The notes beneath the pieces were generated by a model that made no database searches, was not told the DNA's origin, and saw only the letters and a program-made list of their open reading frames with translations. Below, piece by piece: positions 43,931-56,599 of a stretch of 64,000 nt of DNA (its first letter is position 1; each line of letters starts with the position of its first letter). This stretch comes from Datisca glomerata (taxonomy: Eukaryota > Streptophyta > Magnoliopsida > Cucurbitales > Datiscaceae). Made by a program: the position numbers and the translations under genes. Location of the stretch: positions 937,509 through 1,001,508 of the forward strand of contig QANY01002366.1 of NCBI GenBank assembly GCA_003255025.1. The letters run 5' to 3'.

Positions 43931-44634
43931 ATTCACGGCTTCAACAAATGGGTTATTTTAACTCAATTTAATGACTTGTAGAAAATTATTAATATGAACA
44001 ATAATCTTACGTTGCTTGCTTGACTCTTGTAATTTGTGGTATGGTAGACTAGGTCATGTTAACTATGATAATTTAATAAATTAAATGATTTAGATTATAT
44101 ATGCGCTTTCCATCGGAGGTCCTAAAGCGTGGAAACCACCCCATGGTTCTCCTCACTATTTGGGTTCTTTGTTTGTGTTTTACAGAATTCTAGGCCGAGT
44201 GTATTCCCAACCAAAAGAGGGAGCACACATATTCTCACCGTTGAAATTTACGGCTTCAACAAATGGGTTATTTAAACTCAATTTAATGACTTGTAGAAAA
44301 TTATTAATATGAACAATAATCTTACTTTGTTTGCTTGAGTCTTGTAATTTGTGGTATGATAGATTAGGTCATGTTAACTATGTTAATTTAATAAATTAAA
44401 TGATTTAGATTATACATGCTCTTTCCATCGGAGGTCCTAAAGTGAGGAAACCACCCCCATGGTTCTCCTCACTCTTTGGGTTCTTTGTTTGTGTTTTACA
44501 GAATTCTAGGCCAAGTGTATTCCCAACCAAAAGAGGGAGCACACATATTCTCACCGTTGAAATTTACGGCTTCAACAAATGGGTTATTTAAACTCAATTT
44601 AATGACTTGTAGAAAATTATTAATATGAACAATA
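43799..44634 (+). repeat. 315-bp tandem array, 2.65 units
   Basis: GGAGGTCCTAAAG starts at 43799, 44115 and 44430. The first half of each unit is the K LTR end. In the second half, NGLFKLNLMTC and NLWYGRLGHVNYDNLIN can be read, a copia GAG-pre-integrase segment. The third unit ends at 44634, where copia-4 gag begins. Confidence 0.88.
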
Positions 44635-44703
44635 TCGACTCAAAAGAAAAATGATGCTTATACTTCTTGGCTGCGTTCTGATTAGATTGCCAGATGTTAC
44701 ATC

Positions 44704-45300
44704 TTGGCATCTATGAGCAATGTGTTGCAACAACAACATATGAACTTTGAGACTATCACTGATATGATGTTTGACATCACCGAAATGTTCAAAGATCCAG
44801 GTCGTCAAGCCAGACAGACAGCTGTATGCAACTTCATGAACTGTAGGATGGAACCTGGAACCCCTGTCAGAGAACATATAATCCTGATCATAAGTTATTC
44901 GAATGAGATGGAGATCATGGGTGCTGAGGTTGATGGTAAGACTCAGGTGGATATGATCCTAGAGACTTTGCCTAGTATCTTTGAGAATTTCAAGCTTAAT
45001 TATTCGATGAATAAGCTGAAGTACTCACTTTATGAGCTCATGAAGGAGTTGCATGCCGCTGAAACCCTGTTTCTAAAGAGTAAAAGGAAGTTTGGAGAGG
45101 CTAACTTTATTGAAAGAAAGCCTTCCACCTCTGGATCTTAGAAGAAATAGAGAAGAGGTCTAAGGATAGCGAAGAAGGAGAAGCCGAGAGATGCAAGGCA
45201 AGAGCACCGCGAGAGTAGACAAGTCGGAAGATAAGTGTTATCACTGAAAAGCTGCTGGTCATTGGAAATGCAACTGCCCAAAGTATCTCAAAGGGTTGAG
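44704..45300 (+). pseudogene. Copia-4 gag
   Basis: 44704-45141 encodes 145 residues of UBN2-type gag, with ITDMMFDITEMFKDPGRQAR, GTPVREHIILIISYSNEME and DMILETLPSIFENFKLNYSM. The true start lies upstream in broken text. Past the stop, a zinc knuckle reads CYH-stop-KAAGHWKCNC at 45235-45285, where the second Cys is replaced by TGA. Confidence 0.85.
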
Positions 45301-45329
45301 ATCTAAAGGTATTGTAGACTCTACAACTA

Positions 45330-46420
45330 CTAACCATATTTGTTGCTCCCTGCAGGGGTTCAGGAAAGTCAGAAGGCTTGTTGAGGGCGAATACATCTTC
45401 CGCTAGAGTACTGGAGCACTAGTATCAGCCGTATCTGTGGAAACTTTTAAATTATGTTTTGAGAAGCATTTAATTATTTTATATGATGTTTATTATATTC
45501 CAATTTTTGGGAAGAAACTTATTTCTTTTGGTGCATTAATTGAGTAAGGATTTGATCTTAAATTTATTGATAAAGATATTGGTATTTTTAGAAGTCAATG
45601 CCTAATTACTGTTGCACACATATTTAATAAATTGTTTCACATAAAACTAATAGTTCCAATGATATGTGCCACTGAAGTGAATGATGATTCAGAAAGGGAT
45701 AGTAAAACATTGAAGTATGACTCAACTAATCTAACCTATTTGTGGCACTTACGCATTGGGCATACAATCCTGGATAATATTAAAAGATTTGTGAATGATT
45801 TGCCTTTGCAAAATTTTAGTGTGGGATCAATAGGACATGAGAATCCTGTATTGAAGGAAAAATGACCAGGAGACTTTTTTCAGCAAAAGGTGAAACTGTC
45901 ACTCAATGCCTTGAACTCATACATAGTGATGTATGTAGGCCATTTAATATCCAAGCACGAGGAAGTTATGAATACTTCGTAAACTTCAGTAATTACTATT
46001 CACATTTTGGTCATGTTTATCTAATGCGTCAAAAGTCTGAAACTTTTGAAAAGTTCAAAGAGTATAAGGCCTTGGTTGAAAAGAAATTAGAAAAACAAGT
46101 AAAAACACTACGATCCGATCGTGGTGGGGAGTACTTGCAAGGAGAGTTCGAAGACTTTCTTAAGGAAGAAAGTATTATTTCTTAGCTTACAGCACCTGGT
46201 ACGTGACAACAAAATGTCATGTCAGAGAGAAAGAATCAAACTCTGATGGATATGGTTAGATCGGTGATGAGTTAATCATCCTTCCCAGATTCTTTTTGGG
46301 GATGTGCCTTGGAAAGTAAGGCATATATTCTTAACCAAGTTCCATCGAAGGTGGTGCCTGTTACACCATATGAAATATGGTATGGATGAAATTCATCTAG
46401 TAACCATTTTAAAATATGAA
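45330..46420 (+). pseudogene. Copia-4 protease relic, GAG-pre-integrase and integrase
   Basis: The protease region (45330-45620) is broken. 45632-45865 carries NLTYLWHLRIGHTILDNIKR. 45862-46185 carries CLELIHSDVCRPFNIQARGS with the first catalytic Asp and TLRSDRGGEYLQGEFEDFLK with the second. The glutamate block is degraded after the stop at 46185. Confidence 0.82.
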
Positions 46421-46458
46421 GGTGTTAAGCACATGTTCTAAAACCAAAGACAAGCAAG

Positions 46459-47643
46459 TTGGCCAGTCGTTTAGAATTATGCATGTTCGTAGGATATCCT
46501 AAAAGAATGAAGGGGTACATCTTCTACAGTACGACAGACCAGAAAACATTCGTTAGTACGACTGCTCATTTTCTTGAAGAAGATGACATTAAAAGTATAC
46601 AGGCGAGAATCAAAGTTTTTCTAGAGAAATTATTGAGTGGGAGGACACCAACTCCCCAATCAGAAATTGTTTGTGATTCAATAATGGAAGAACCACGACA
46701 TAAGCCAAATCCTATGGAGCCTCGACGTAGCGGGAGGGTTATCAGATTGTGAGATAACTTGAGAGGTATATGTCTTATGGAGATTCTTTGACAGCTATCT
46801 CAGATAAGGACCTTGATGAACCTGTCTCCTACTCACAGACCATGGTTGGTCCTGAAGAAAACTTATGACAAGAGGCCACGAACATTGAGATATATTTGAT
46901 GTACTCGAATAGAGTTTGGAAGCTTGTAGATCCTCCCGAAAGGGTAAAACTAGTAGGATATAAATGGATCTATAAGAAAAAAAGTGGTTCGGATGGGAAT
47001 GTAGAGACAGTCAAAGCTAGGCTAGTAGCCAAAGGCTACACCCAAAAGAAGGTATAGACTATGAGGATACCTACTCGCCGGTGGCCATACTTAAATCCAT
47101 CCGAATCCTTTTGTACATTGCTACTGCCCTTGATTATGAAATCTTGAAAATGGACGTCAAGACTACATTTTTAAATGGCGATCTTGATGTCGCATTTATA
47201 CGGCTTAACCAGACGGGTTCATTGAGGAAGGCCAAGATGGCAAAGTTTGTGAAGTGTAGAAGTTCATTTATGGACTTAAGCAAGTGTCACGATCATGGAA
47301 TATTAGATTTGACGAAACTGTTAAGAACTATAGTTTTGAATAGTTGGTGGATGAGCCCTATGTGTATAAGCTGATAAACGAAGGGAATGTGATTTTTCTA
47401 ATCTTGTACGTAGATAATATTCTACTCATTGAGAATGATGTAGGAAAATTATCTGATGTCAAGATTTGGCATGCAAAACAATTTGAGATGAAGGCTCTTG
47501 AAGAAGCTGGATTTGTCTTAGATATTCAGATATTTCGAGATCAAAAGAACAGACAAGTAGCACTGTCTCAGGCATCTTATATTGATAAAGTGGAGAAAGG
47601 ATTTCTTCTTTTTAGACATAAAGTCGGCTTCTCCAAGAAGTAG
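46459..47643 (+). pseudogene. Copia-4 integrase tail and reverse transcriptase
   Basis: 46459-46752 holds the integrase C-terminal region (CMFVGYPKRMKGYIFYSTTD). RT begins around 46880. 47081-47374 has YEILKMDVKTTFLNGDLDVA (first catalytic Asp). 47344-47643 has LILYVDNILLIEND, in which the YVDD box has become YVDN. Frameshifts and the Asp-to-Asn change show it is dead. Confidence 0.85.
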
Positions 47644-48378
47644 TCTTTTAAGATCCCTCAAGAAGAGGAAAACATGATAAAGATTCACTATGTCTCAGCC
47701 GTAGGAAGTCTTATGTATGCTATACTTTACACTAGGCCAGACATTTGATATGCCGTTAGCATGATGAATCGTTTCCAATCTAATCCTGTAATAGAGCATT
47801 GAAATGTCATCAAGCATGCCCTTAAATATATAAGGGGAATAGGGAACTACATGCTTGTGTATTCAAGTACTGACCTGAATATGAATGGGTATACTAATTT
47901 CGATTTCCATGCAAACAAGGATTCTAGGATGTCCACTTCACGATCAGCGTTTATCCTGAACGGTCGTGCAGTTATATGGAGAAGTATCAAGAATCTTGCA
48001 TTGCTGATTCTACCATAGAAGCTAAATATGTGGCAGCTTGTGAAGTTGCAAATAAGTTGTATGACTTAGGAAGTTCTTGAAGACTGTGAAAGTTGTTTCA
48101 GACGCTGACAAGCCCATGACACTTTATTATGATAATAGTGTGGCTATAACGAATTCTAAGGAACTTAGAAAGACATAGAGATCCAAACACATAGAATATA
48201 AATATCACCTTATTAGAGAAATTGTTTAGCGTGGAGATGTTGTGGTTACGCATATTTTGATGGTGAACAACCTGGCAGATCCATTCATCAAAACTTTAAG
48301 CAGTAAAGTTTTTTATGGTCATTTGGAAGGCTTGGGGATAAGAGATTGTACACGCCTATTTTAGTGCAAGTGCGAGAT
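47644..48378 (+). pseudogene. Copia-4 RNase H and polypurine tract
   Basis: Across stops the text reads YTRPDI, then VIKHALKYIRGIGNYMLVYS and NKDSRMSTSRSAFILNGRAV. It ends at GVHTPI-like sequence and GTGCAAGTGCGAGAT just before the LTR. Confidence 0.75.
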
Positions 48379-50293
48379 TGTTGGAATATGTCCATAAAGT
48401 AATGTGTAATAACTATTTATTTGTAGTTAGTTATTCCTCAGACATTACTATTATCGAATTCTTATGAATAAATTGAAAGTTTAATTAAAGTTTGTTTATA
48501 AATTACTCAAGTCCTAGAACTTTCATCAACGAACGAAGAGTGAAGATAGAGGCGCCTCTACACGAACTCTTTTGAGAAAGTTCAGGACAATATTCACAGT
48601 CTTAGGATCGACTAGGCAATTGAATTCGATTACAACTGTTAGGTTGAACTAATGAATGTCAGTATTGGGGCATGGGAGTAGAGACTCAAACAATTAACCT
48701 AGACATATTATGAACATGTTGAATAGACCGGTAATAAATTATTTTAAAGCCTAAAATCATTTACTTAGCTCTAAATCTAATTGTTAGACCTTAAGTGTAT
48801 TTTATAATTACCTTAATCATGAGATGAATACATAGCTTGACTTAGTTAGTTATAATCTTTGATATGCCAAATGAGTGAGTTTGAATTGGCAGGAAATATC
48901 TTAGCTGTTGGGACTGTAATTCAATTAAGTTGGAGTTACATGATTCACAGATATGAAAATTTGTTGTTGGATTGCGAAAGCAATAATATCACCTTATGTT
49001 TTATTGATAGGTGTGTGGATAAATTAATCTGGCCAGGTATTCAATGAATTAGGTCATATATTAAGATTTGTAAATTGTACGAGACAATTCACTATTATGT
49101 CTTTCTTATTCACAATCATAAAGAATTTAAGAAAATAATAATAAGAGGGGTAAACTGGTAATTTTATATCCTACTTTTGTTACTAATATTTACAATGGGT
49201 ATTATGTTAAAATATTATGTGGACCGTGAAAATAAAAGTTTATTTAAGACAACAGAAAATGTAACGCGCATGAATCGAGAATTAATTTGGCATCGAATCT
49301 ATAATAGAGTCGTACAATGTCAGGATTAAATAGGTCGGGTTTATGGAGATAAATTTTCCGGGTATTTGAATCCTTAATTTTTTTTCATGTGATTCCATTC
49401 GGTCTCAGAAATAGCTCATGAGAACAGGAATAGCGAGACGAAGTAAATTGGATCAAAATGTGTTTTGTGCCAATGCATATTTCCGACACCTATACATGAT
49501 ATGTGATGTCGCTCAATTAGTTAAGTGTGATAATATGTATTGAAATTAGTTAGTTCATTATTTTCTAATTATTTTCTTATTAGTAAATAAAAATTAATTA
49601 ATTAATTAATTGATAATGATCAATTTAATCTTGAATCTCAATACAACTCAAACTCTAGGGAATATTGTAATTTTCGGAAAATATGAATATATGGGATGAA
49701 TTTTTGAAAATTTAAAAATATATGGATATATTTGTAAATATCGAAAATCACATTTTATCAATATCTAATAGTAATCTGATTGCATATAGATCTAGTATTA
49801 GATACAATTGCTAGTTAAAAAAGCAAGAGAGGGAAAATGTTTTCCCCTCCCTCCCTGTTGTCGTCGAAAATTATATTGAAGGATAAAATTTTCGATTTTT
49901 CTTGTTCAATCATTTTGAGAGCCACACTCAAATTTCTACACAAAATTATCATGATATACTTCTGAATTCGCAAATCCTTGGTGGATGAAATTCGTAAATC
50001 GTTATTGAAGTTTCAAGTGCGTGATTCGGATTCTGAAGCTTAAAAAACAGGAAGAACGCTCGAAAAAATTTCGCAAGTTCAGAAATTCTCCGATACAGGA
50101 TATGGGTGAAAAGAATTGTTTCTAATCTTATCTTTCTCATTTAATTATGTATATGCATAATCGCACGTTATTTGTTTTTAAATTATTTGATTTGATTAAA
50201 TAAGTTCATTTGAATTTTTTTTATATTTCGCCCACGAACCATTCGTGGTTCAAACTTATTTTTAATTAATTTTAAAACCAACCGATCCTAGCA
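48379..50293 (+). repeat. Copia-4 3' LTR, about 1.9 kb
   Basis: TGTTGGAATATGTCCATAAA to CCGATCCTAGCA. It contains no coding frame of note. It is homologous to 39666-41567 read in reverse. Confidence 0.88.
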
Positions 50294-50298
50294 GAGAG

Positions 50299-50835
50299 TT
50301 GCTTACCTTCTTCAAGAGTAGATTGAGTATTTATACCTGAATCCTTGTGAGAGGATGTTTGTCAAACAAGCCTCGATGATGTGGCGGTTCTTCCTTGATT
50401 GGATGAGTTGGAAGCGGCATTTAATGCCCTTGTCCCCCGGGTTGACATAAGGGAATACATATTAAATGTTGATATGCCCCCGGTCATGCTAAACGTGGAT
50501 GAGGCGACCAATTGGGGGCTGATTAGATACCCCATCATGGTGACTGGACCTGGTAGGTGAGCAGATCGAATATGAAGACGCTACACAGAGTATCATTTTC
50601 GACGGGTAATGATAATGCTAACAAGGGCTAACCAAGCTCTTTCAGCGGACCTCTTTCCTACCATTCTTCGTCTGTTGTGGTCGGTGTAGCCCGAGCTTCC
50701 TAGGAGACTAACTTGGCTAGGTTTTCTTCCTTCCTTCGGGGGCTCGGGCGCCAATTCCTTTGCCTAGCGTAAAAAATCTGCGTGACATGACACATGTGTC
50801 ATTGCGTTGGTAGTCAGGGAATGCCCATGACACCA
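50299..50835 (-). repeat. K-family LTR 0, left part (minus)
   Basis: On the minus strand it runs from TGGGCATTCCCTGACTACCA to GGTAAGCAACTCTC and carries GGTATAAATACTC as TATA region. It completes the LTR piece at 41568-41735. Together they give about 700 bp, like LTR A. Confidence 0.75.
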
Positions 50836-52140
50836 TCAGTTACATTCCCATTTCCATTTTCATTCCACTCCAAGATAGGACATCCTTTCTAACTCAAAAC
50901 ATAAACTATATTTATTGAGAAGTGAGACGAACATTACATTCTTACATATCTCTAAAACATGTAGAGCGTTACATTCTTACATATCTCTAAAACATGTAGA
51001 GCGTTGTTTAGTGTTAGCTCCTTCCTAGTGTTCATCATTAGGATCACATTACCTTGACCCTATATCATAAACATGACAGAGTTTCCCTTGAATAGCTTCA
51101 TCCCGTTCTCTATTGGTTCAAATGAAGTGACAGTCATTTGTCTCCACAGATGTACGTGATAAAATCAGTCTCAACCCACAATTCTTTTGGATTGGACTAG
51201 ACCACATTCACCTTAGAAATTATTATAGAGAGGCTAATCTCAACAACGTCCTTAGAGATGTCATCTACCATGTTGGCCTCATTTTTCTTATTCTACTTAG
51301 GTAACCTACATTCTGAAGACTACTTGCCCACTTTGTCAGAGTGAAGCATTTTCCTTGGAAATTATGTTTATTAACAACTTTGTGTTAATGATCTGACTTG
51401 TTCCCTTTGCTTAACTTCTTTTTCGCTTTTATTTCGCCACACTCCACTGCATTTTCCTTGGCCATATGTGGTAGATCACCCCTTTTAAGATCCATTGTTG
51501 TCTTCTTCACAATCAGCTCTTCAACAGTCATTTCTCTTCGACTGTACTTGAATTAATTCTTAAAGTCCTTCCATGCATGAGGCAAAAATTCAATAATAGC
51601 AGTTACTTAGATGGACTCACTCAAGATCATCCTCTCACTATGAATCTCGTGTAAGATCACTTGAATTTCTTGCACTTGACTAATTATGATTATAGAGTCC
51701 AATTACAATCAAGGAACCAGATCACCACATGTTTCTTACCTATGAGATACTTGGTTTTATATTACTGGTCTTTGGACTCCCATAATTCCTTGGCTGTTTT
51801 CTTCAAACTAAACATGTTCTATAGTGAATGTAAAAACTTTCATAACATAGTTTCCAAGAGGGAAATCAGAAGCTTTCGAGTGTCAACCACCTTGATGCTT
51901 GTATGTCATTCTCCTTAAACACATTTGTCTCCTCACCGTCAATGCTTGAGGACTTCAGTGTTTGTCTTCTAGGATGCAATGAAAGAATGAGCAGATGGCA
52001 TGCTTACAAAAAACTATTCTTGCGAATTGAAACAATCCCCGACTCTACCAGAATTGAATTTTTAGAACTACTACTAGAGATGGATACTTAGAACAAGACC
52101 GTGACCGAGAAAGAGATAAAATATTGGCTTGTTTTAGGGT
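50836..52140 (-). pseudogene. Copia-5 gag/protease fragment
   Basis: On the minus strand, across stops, the gag core reads ISQVQEIQVILHEIHSERMI and FLPHAWKDFKN, followed by HMAKENAVECGEIKAKKKLS. A degraded zinc knuckle (NFQGKCF) and post-protease text (GKELTL-like, then a TLHVLEICKNV block near 50940-51000) follow. It is the same family as copia-6 gag at 57-58 kb. Both ends are truncated. Confidence 0.7.
50933..51003. repeat. 35-bp tandem duplication
   Basis: TTACATTCTTACATATCTCT and AAAACATGTAGAGCG occur twice in direct succession within the copia-5 protease relic. Confidence 0.9.
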
Positions 52141-52407
52141 TAAAATAAGTAGAAGATGTCCCAATTTATAAGTCTTAAGTGGAGGTCACTTTTATAAATG
52201 ATAATATTTAATATCTAATCTGTTAGGTAATGAAATCAAATTGAGTTCTACAAATTTAAAAAAGCAGTTATAGAACTTCAATTCTACAGTTTCAAAAAGT
52301 TTTAAATCCGCCATTCGAAAAGGAAATTAGAGTTGGAAATAGAAAAATTCAGGCCTATACGAGATATATGATTGAATCATCCGACATTCATGTTTGCAGG
52401 GTATACT
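52141..52407. other. No recognised gene
   Basis: AT-rich DNA between copia-5 and the copia-6 LTR, possibly the copia-5 leader. Confidence 0.4.
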
Positions 52408-53602
52408 TGTTGAAAATAGTGTATGGCATTAAAAGATTAAATGGAAATAATAATAGTACAACTTTTCCGTGAATAAAATATTTACAGAAGGGAAATAATA
52501 TATTACAGAAAGTAATGTAAACATCAGATTTACAAATTTAAATAAATTATTTACCAACGTTAAAGCCATAAGTACAGAGTAACGAAATAATAAGAAATCA
52601 AACTAAGTCTTGTTTGCACAGGTTCCTTAAAATAGAGTAACGGTTTCACTTTTTGGTACTAAGGTTGTTAACATCGTTTGTTTCTTAAGATAAAACGGTT
52701 TGGAGCAATTGAAGAGCACCAGAATTCACCACCTTCATTGAACTGGCTTGTCAGAATTCTACCACCAGAGTAATGACGCAAAACCAACACATGAACCGAA
52801 AAATGAAACTGTCGACGAAATAAAAAATAAATCGAACTAGATCGAATTGAAACCAAACCGGACTAAACAAAAAGCCAAACCAAGAAAGCTTGAAGAAAAA
52901 TAAGAAAAAATGTAGAGAACAAATATTGAAAGTAAAATGAGGCCTTCCCCTTTTCTTTTACTCTCAATATTTGGTGTGTAAAATGAGAAGGGGAATGCCT
53001 CCTTTTATACTGCTCATGAGGAAGGTGTGTAATAAAAGATATTTAACCCATTAAAATGTCATTTAATCATAAAATTAAGTCCAACACATTTTTTATTTAA
53101 TTTTCAATAATTAAAAAATGTTTTTGGCCTTAATTTATAAGAATATTCCATATTCCATAACTTTTGGGCTTCCTAGGAGGAGGAAAAATAAATCTAAAAC
53201 AAAACACAGCTCATTGACCCATTTAGAGGTGATCCATATAGAGAGCATCTAGCTTTATCGAGTTACTACTTTTGATACTAGTATCTCAATATCTTGATAC
53301 TAGTATCTCAATATCTTGATACTAGTATCTCAATATATACAACTCCAACCTTTCCTTCATTTTCAATGTGAGATTTCTACGATTCCTTCCTATTTTTTTC
53401 ATTTTCATTTAGCTCACTTTGAGAGATAATTTCTCATTAACTCAAAGCTAATTTGAACAAATTAATAGTCGATTTTGATGTACTCACCGAGGAAAACTCA
53501 AATATCCAAAGGCCTTACACTTATACATAGTGGATCCTACCTAAAAATTTGTCCAAAATTGGTCTACAAAAATGGTGTACAAAATTACCCAATTTTCTAA
53601 TA
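52408..53602 (-). repeat. Copia-6 3' LTR
   Basis: TGTTGAAAATAGTGTATGGC to CAATTTTCTAATA, 1195 bp, homologous to 58312-59428. On the minus strand it begins TATTAGAAAATTGGG. The same TA instead of TG is present in the other LTR, so the irregular end predates this insertion. Confidence 0.85.
53274..53337. repeat. 22-bp tandem repeat, three copies, in copia-6 3' LTR
   Basis: GATACTAGTATCTCAATATC and TT starts at 53274, 53296 and 53318. The matching place in the other LTR (about 59142-59163) has one copy. Each unit contains the palindrome GATACTAGTATC. Confidence 0.9.
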
Positions 53603-54059
53603 ATTCTCCACATGAATGAAAATTGACGACCAACAACATGACATACATGGTCGAGCTTTTATGTAAATGATGACATACTACACACATGACTCATCCCTGA
53701 CACAGTTCAGTTCTCATGATTATGTTCGTTTTGACCATGAACATCTTCTTGGTTCTGCAAGAGTTTTTAAAGAATTGTGCCCTTATAATTCCTATAGAAG
53801 TGGCCCCACTTTACTCTCATGTATTTGATTTCTTAATTTAAGAGTAGAATCGCATTACTCCGCTCAGATCTCACAGCTTCTGATGCATAAGAATCATTAA
53901 AATCTTAGCTTAACCTAATCTTCAACGAGTATCATTGTTTTCATCATAGGGATGGACGGGGAAAATCCGCAATGTGATTCAGCTAAGTTTATACAATTAG
54001 TTTCTACCTTTGAACCTAGATCTTGGGAACATCAGTCAACTTGGTTCAGTATCCTTTGT

Positions 54060-54545
54060 ATCAACTTATTTTTACATGGACTTTAGTTCCATTCCCATCG
54101 ATGATTTTTCAACTAGCTCTCGATTTAATCATTTGGTTAATGGATCTGTAATGTTAGCCTTTTGACTTCACACAGTCAAGAGTGATAACCCCTGTCAAGT
54201 GTAGTTGTTTAATGGTATTATATCTACGAAAAATCTGTCTAGACTTAACATTATACATATTACTCTGTGCTCTTCCAATAGCACTTTGACAATTACAATA
54301 TATGCATATTGGTGGCACATGTTTTATCCATCTAGAAATATCCTCCTAGGAAGTGGTGTAGCCACTCAGCCTCCTCCTCATATGTCCAAAGCTATAAGCT
54401 CAGATTTCATAATAGATCTAACTATAACTGTCTATTTTGAGGATTTTTATGCTACGGCTGCTCCTCCTAGTATGAAAACATATACACTAGTAGAATTCGT
54501 ATCTTTCTTATTAGATATCTAATTTGCATCAGTATATCATTCTAG
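54060..54545 (-). pseudogene. Copia-6 RNase H
   Basis: On the minus strand, across stops, VYVFILGGAAVA, then SELIALDICGEEAEWLHHFL and later ANITDPLTK and NRELVEKSSMG can be read. The region between it and the LTR (53603-54059) is non-coding 3' sequence. Confidence 0.72.
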
Positions 54546-55560
54546 AACCGCTGGAGATCTTGAATAGTGTAGTCCATAACTCTGAGTATATCGTAAGAAC
54601 CTCAGTACTCTCACAATGGTTTCCAATGTTTAGCTCCAGGATTACTCATGAATCTACTTAGTTTACTCACTATATAGGTTATATCACGTCTTGTACAACT
54701 CATCAAGTACATTAGACTACTTATCACTCTACACTATTCTACTTAAGAGATACTCTCACATTTATTATTAGACAAATGTACACTTGTATCCATCATTGTT
54801 TTTGATTCACCATTGTCATTTGTCCTAAATTTTCTAAGAATAGAACCTACGTAATGACTGACTTAAAATAAATCAATCTTATGTTCTTTTAATTTTTATT
54901 CCCAATATAACATCAACTAGTCCTATGTCTTTCATATCAAATATATATTTTAATATATCTTTCACATATTTGATCATCTTATTATTACTGCCAATTATAA
55001 GTATATCATCAACATACAAGCACACAATGGCATATCCATTTTTTGTATCTTTAACATAGATACATTTATTATATTCATTGATTTGGAATCTAATTAAAGT
55101 CATGTGACTGTCAAATTTCTCATACCATTATTTTGGTGCTTGTTTCAAACCATACAATGATTTGACTAATTTACATATTTTCTTTCCTTGCTCAGGAGCG
55201 TAAAACCCTTTCGGTTGTTCCATGTAGATTTCTTTCTCTAAATCTTCATTTAGAAACGCTGTTTTCACATCCATTTGTTATTCTACAAGATTTCGCAAAG
55301 TTACGATTGCAAGTACCATCCTAATGGAGTTTATTCTCGATACTGGAGAATATGTATCAAGATAATTAAGAGATTCCTTCTGTCTATAGCATTTAATTAC
55401 AAGCCTAGCCTTGTAAATTTATCAATTGATTCATCTCCTTTCATTTTTCATTTGAAAATCAATTGGAACCCAAATGTTTACAACCAGGTGGAAGATCCAC
55501 TATTTCCTAAGTATGATTTTGCAAAATTGAATCAATTTCACTCTTAATGGCCTCTTTCCA
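54546..55560 (-). pseudogene. Copia-6 reverse transcriptase
   Basis: 54879-55103 encodes VCLYVDDILIIGSNNKMIKY with an intact YVDD box and DIGLVDVILGIKIK. Upstream, at about 55190-55300, the [24 protein letters not shown] block is readable with breaks, and 55330-55560 holds the N-terminal RT end in other frames. Confidence 0.82.
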
Positions 55561-55989
55561 AAAAAGGACCTTCATTGAAGTTCACAACTTCATTGAAAAT
55601 TCTTGGTTCACTTTCAATCATATAAGTTAGAAAATCAAGACCAAAAGATTTTTCTGTCCTAACTCGTTTACTCATTCTAGGTTCTATCTCGACTTCTTCA
55701 ACTTAGTTCACACTATCTTCTTCATCAATAGTCTCAAGAAGTCTTTTTGAAGAGCTTCGCTCTTCCTTGGATTTGTTAGGAAATACATGTTCAAAGAATG
55801 ATTCATTCCTAGCCTCCATTATCGTATTCTTGTAAATCTCAGGATTGCTAGATTCGTACACAAGGAATCGATACGCACTACTGTTATTTGCATAATCAAT
55901 ATAAATGCAATCAATGGTTTTTTATCCTATTTTCACCTTTTTGGGCATTCTGACATTCGTAAGTATTTGTATGAACGTTTTCTACCTTT

Positions 55990-56568
55990 CTATAACTCAT
56001 ATAGGGTCTTATCCTCTTTCTTTTTTGGTATCTTAGTCAAAAGATAGTTAGCCGTCAAAATTGCTTCTCCCCATATGTTTTGAGGTAGTCCAAAACTGAT
56101 CAACAATGCATTCATCATTTCTTTTAGTGTACGTTTTTTACGCTCAGTAACACCATTAGATTGAGGTGAATAAGATGTTGTGGTTGCATGTATAATCCCA
56201 TGTTGAGTACAAATCTCAACAAATGGAGACTCATACTCACAACCCCTATCACTTCTTAACACCTTAATTTTCTTATTGATTTGATTCTCAACTTCATTTT
56301 TATAGATAATAAATTTCTCTATAGCTTCATCCTTGCTCTTTAGCAAATATACATAACAATATTTTGTGCTATCATCAACAAAAGTAATAAAATACTTATT
56401 ACCATCTCTTCTTTGTATAAATTTTAAATCATATATATCACTGTGAATTAAATCAATTAGTTCGGTGTTTCTTTCAATATTTTGGAATGATGACTTCGTT
56501 AATTTTACCTCTACACCAGTTCGACACTTTTGATTGGTATCAATGTGAAATGTTGGCATATGATCCAT
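55990..56568 (-). pseudogene. Copia-6 integrase, open for 192 codons
   Basis: The frame contains LIDLIHSDIYDLKFIQRRDG (first Asp), KVLRSDRGCEYESPFVEICT (second Asp) and QSNGVTERKKRTLKEMMNAL (Glu), so the DDE triad is intact. The ATG is internal to the polyprotein. GAG-pre-integrase text (LGHVNYD) continues upstream at 56580-56640 in another frame, so it is not expressed as a normal polyprotein. Confidence 0.85.
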
Positions 56569-56599
56569 GTTAATTAATTTATGAAAAGTATCATAATTA

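Larger units (their letters stand above)
44635..50293 (+). mobile_element. Copia-4 body and 3' LTR
   Basis: Plus-strand order: gag, protease relic, integrase, RT, RNase H, then the LTR at 48379. The matching 5' LTR is at 39666-41567 in inverse orientation. GAGAG (50294-50298) after this LTR and CTCTC after the other are the same target duplication read on opposite strands. Confidence 0.85.

Noticed and set aside
49949..50140. Minus-strand 63-codon frame in the 1.9-kb LTR
   Set aside because: It falls wholly inside the copia-4 LTR and has no motif.
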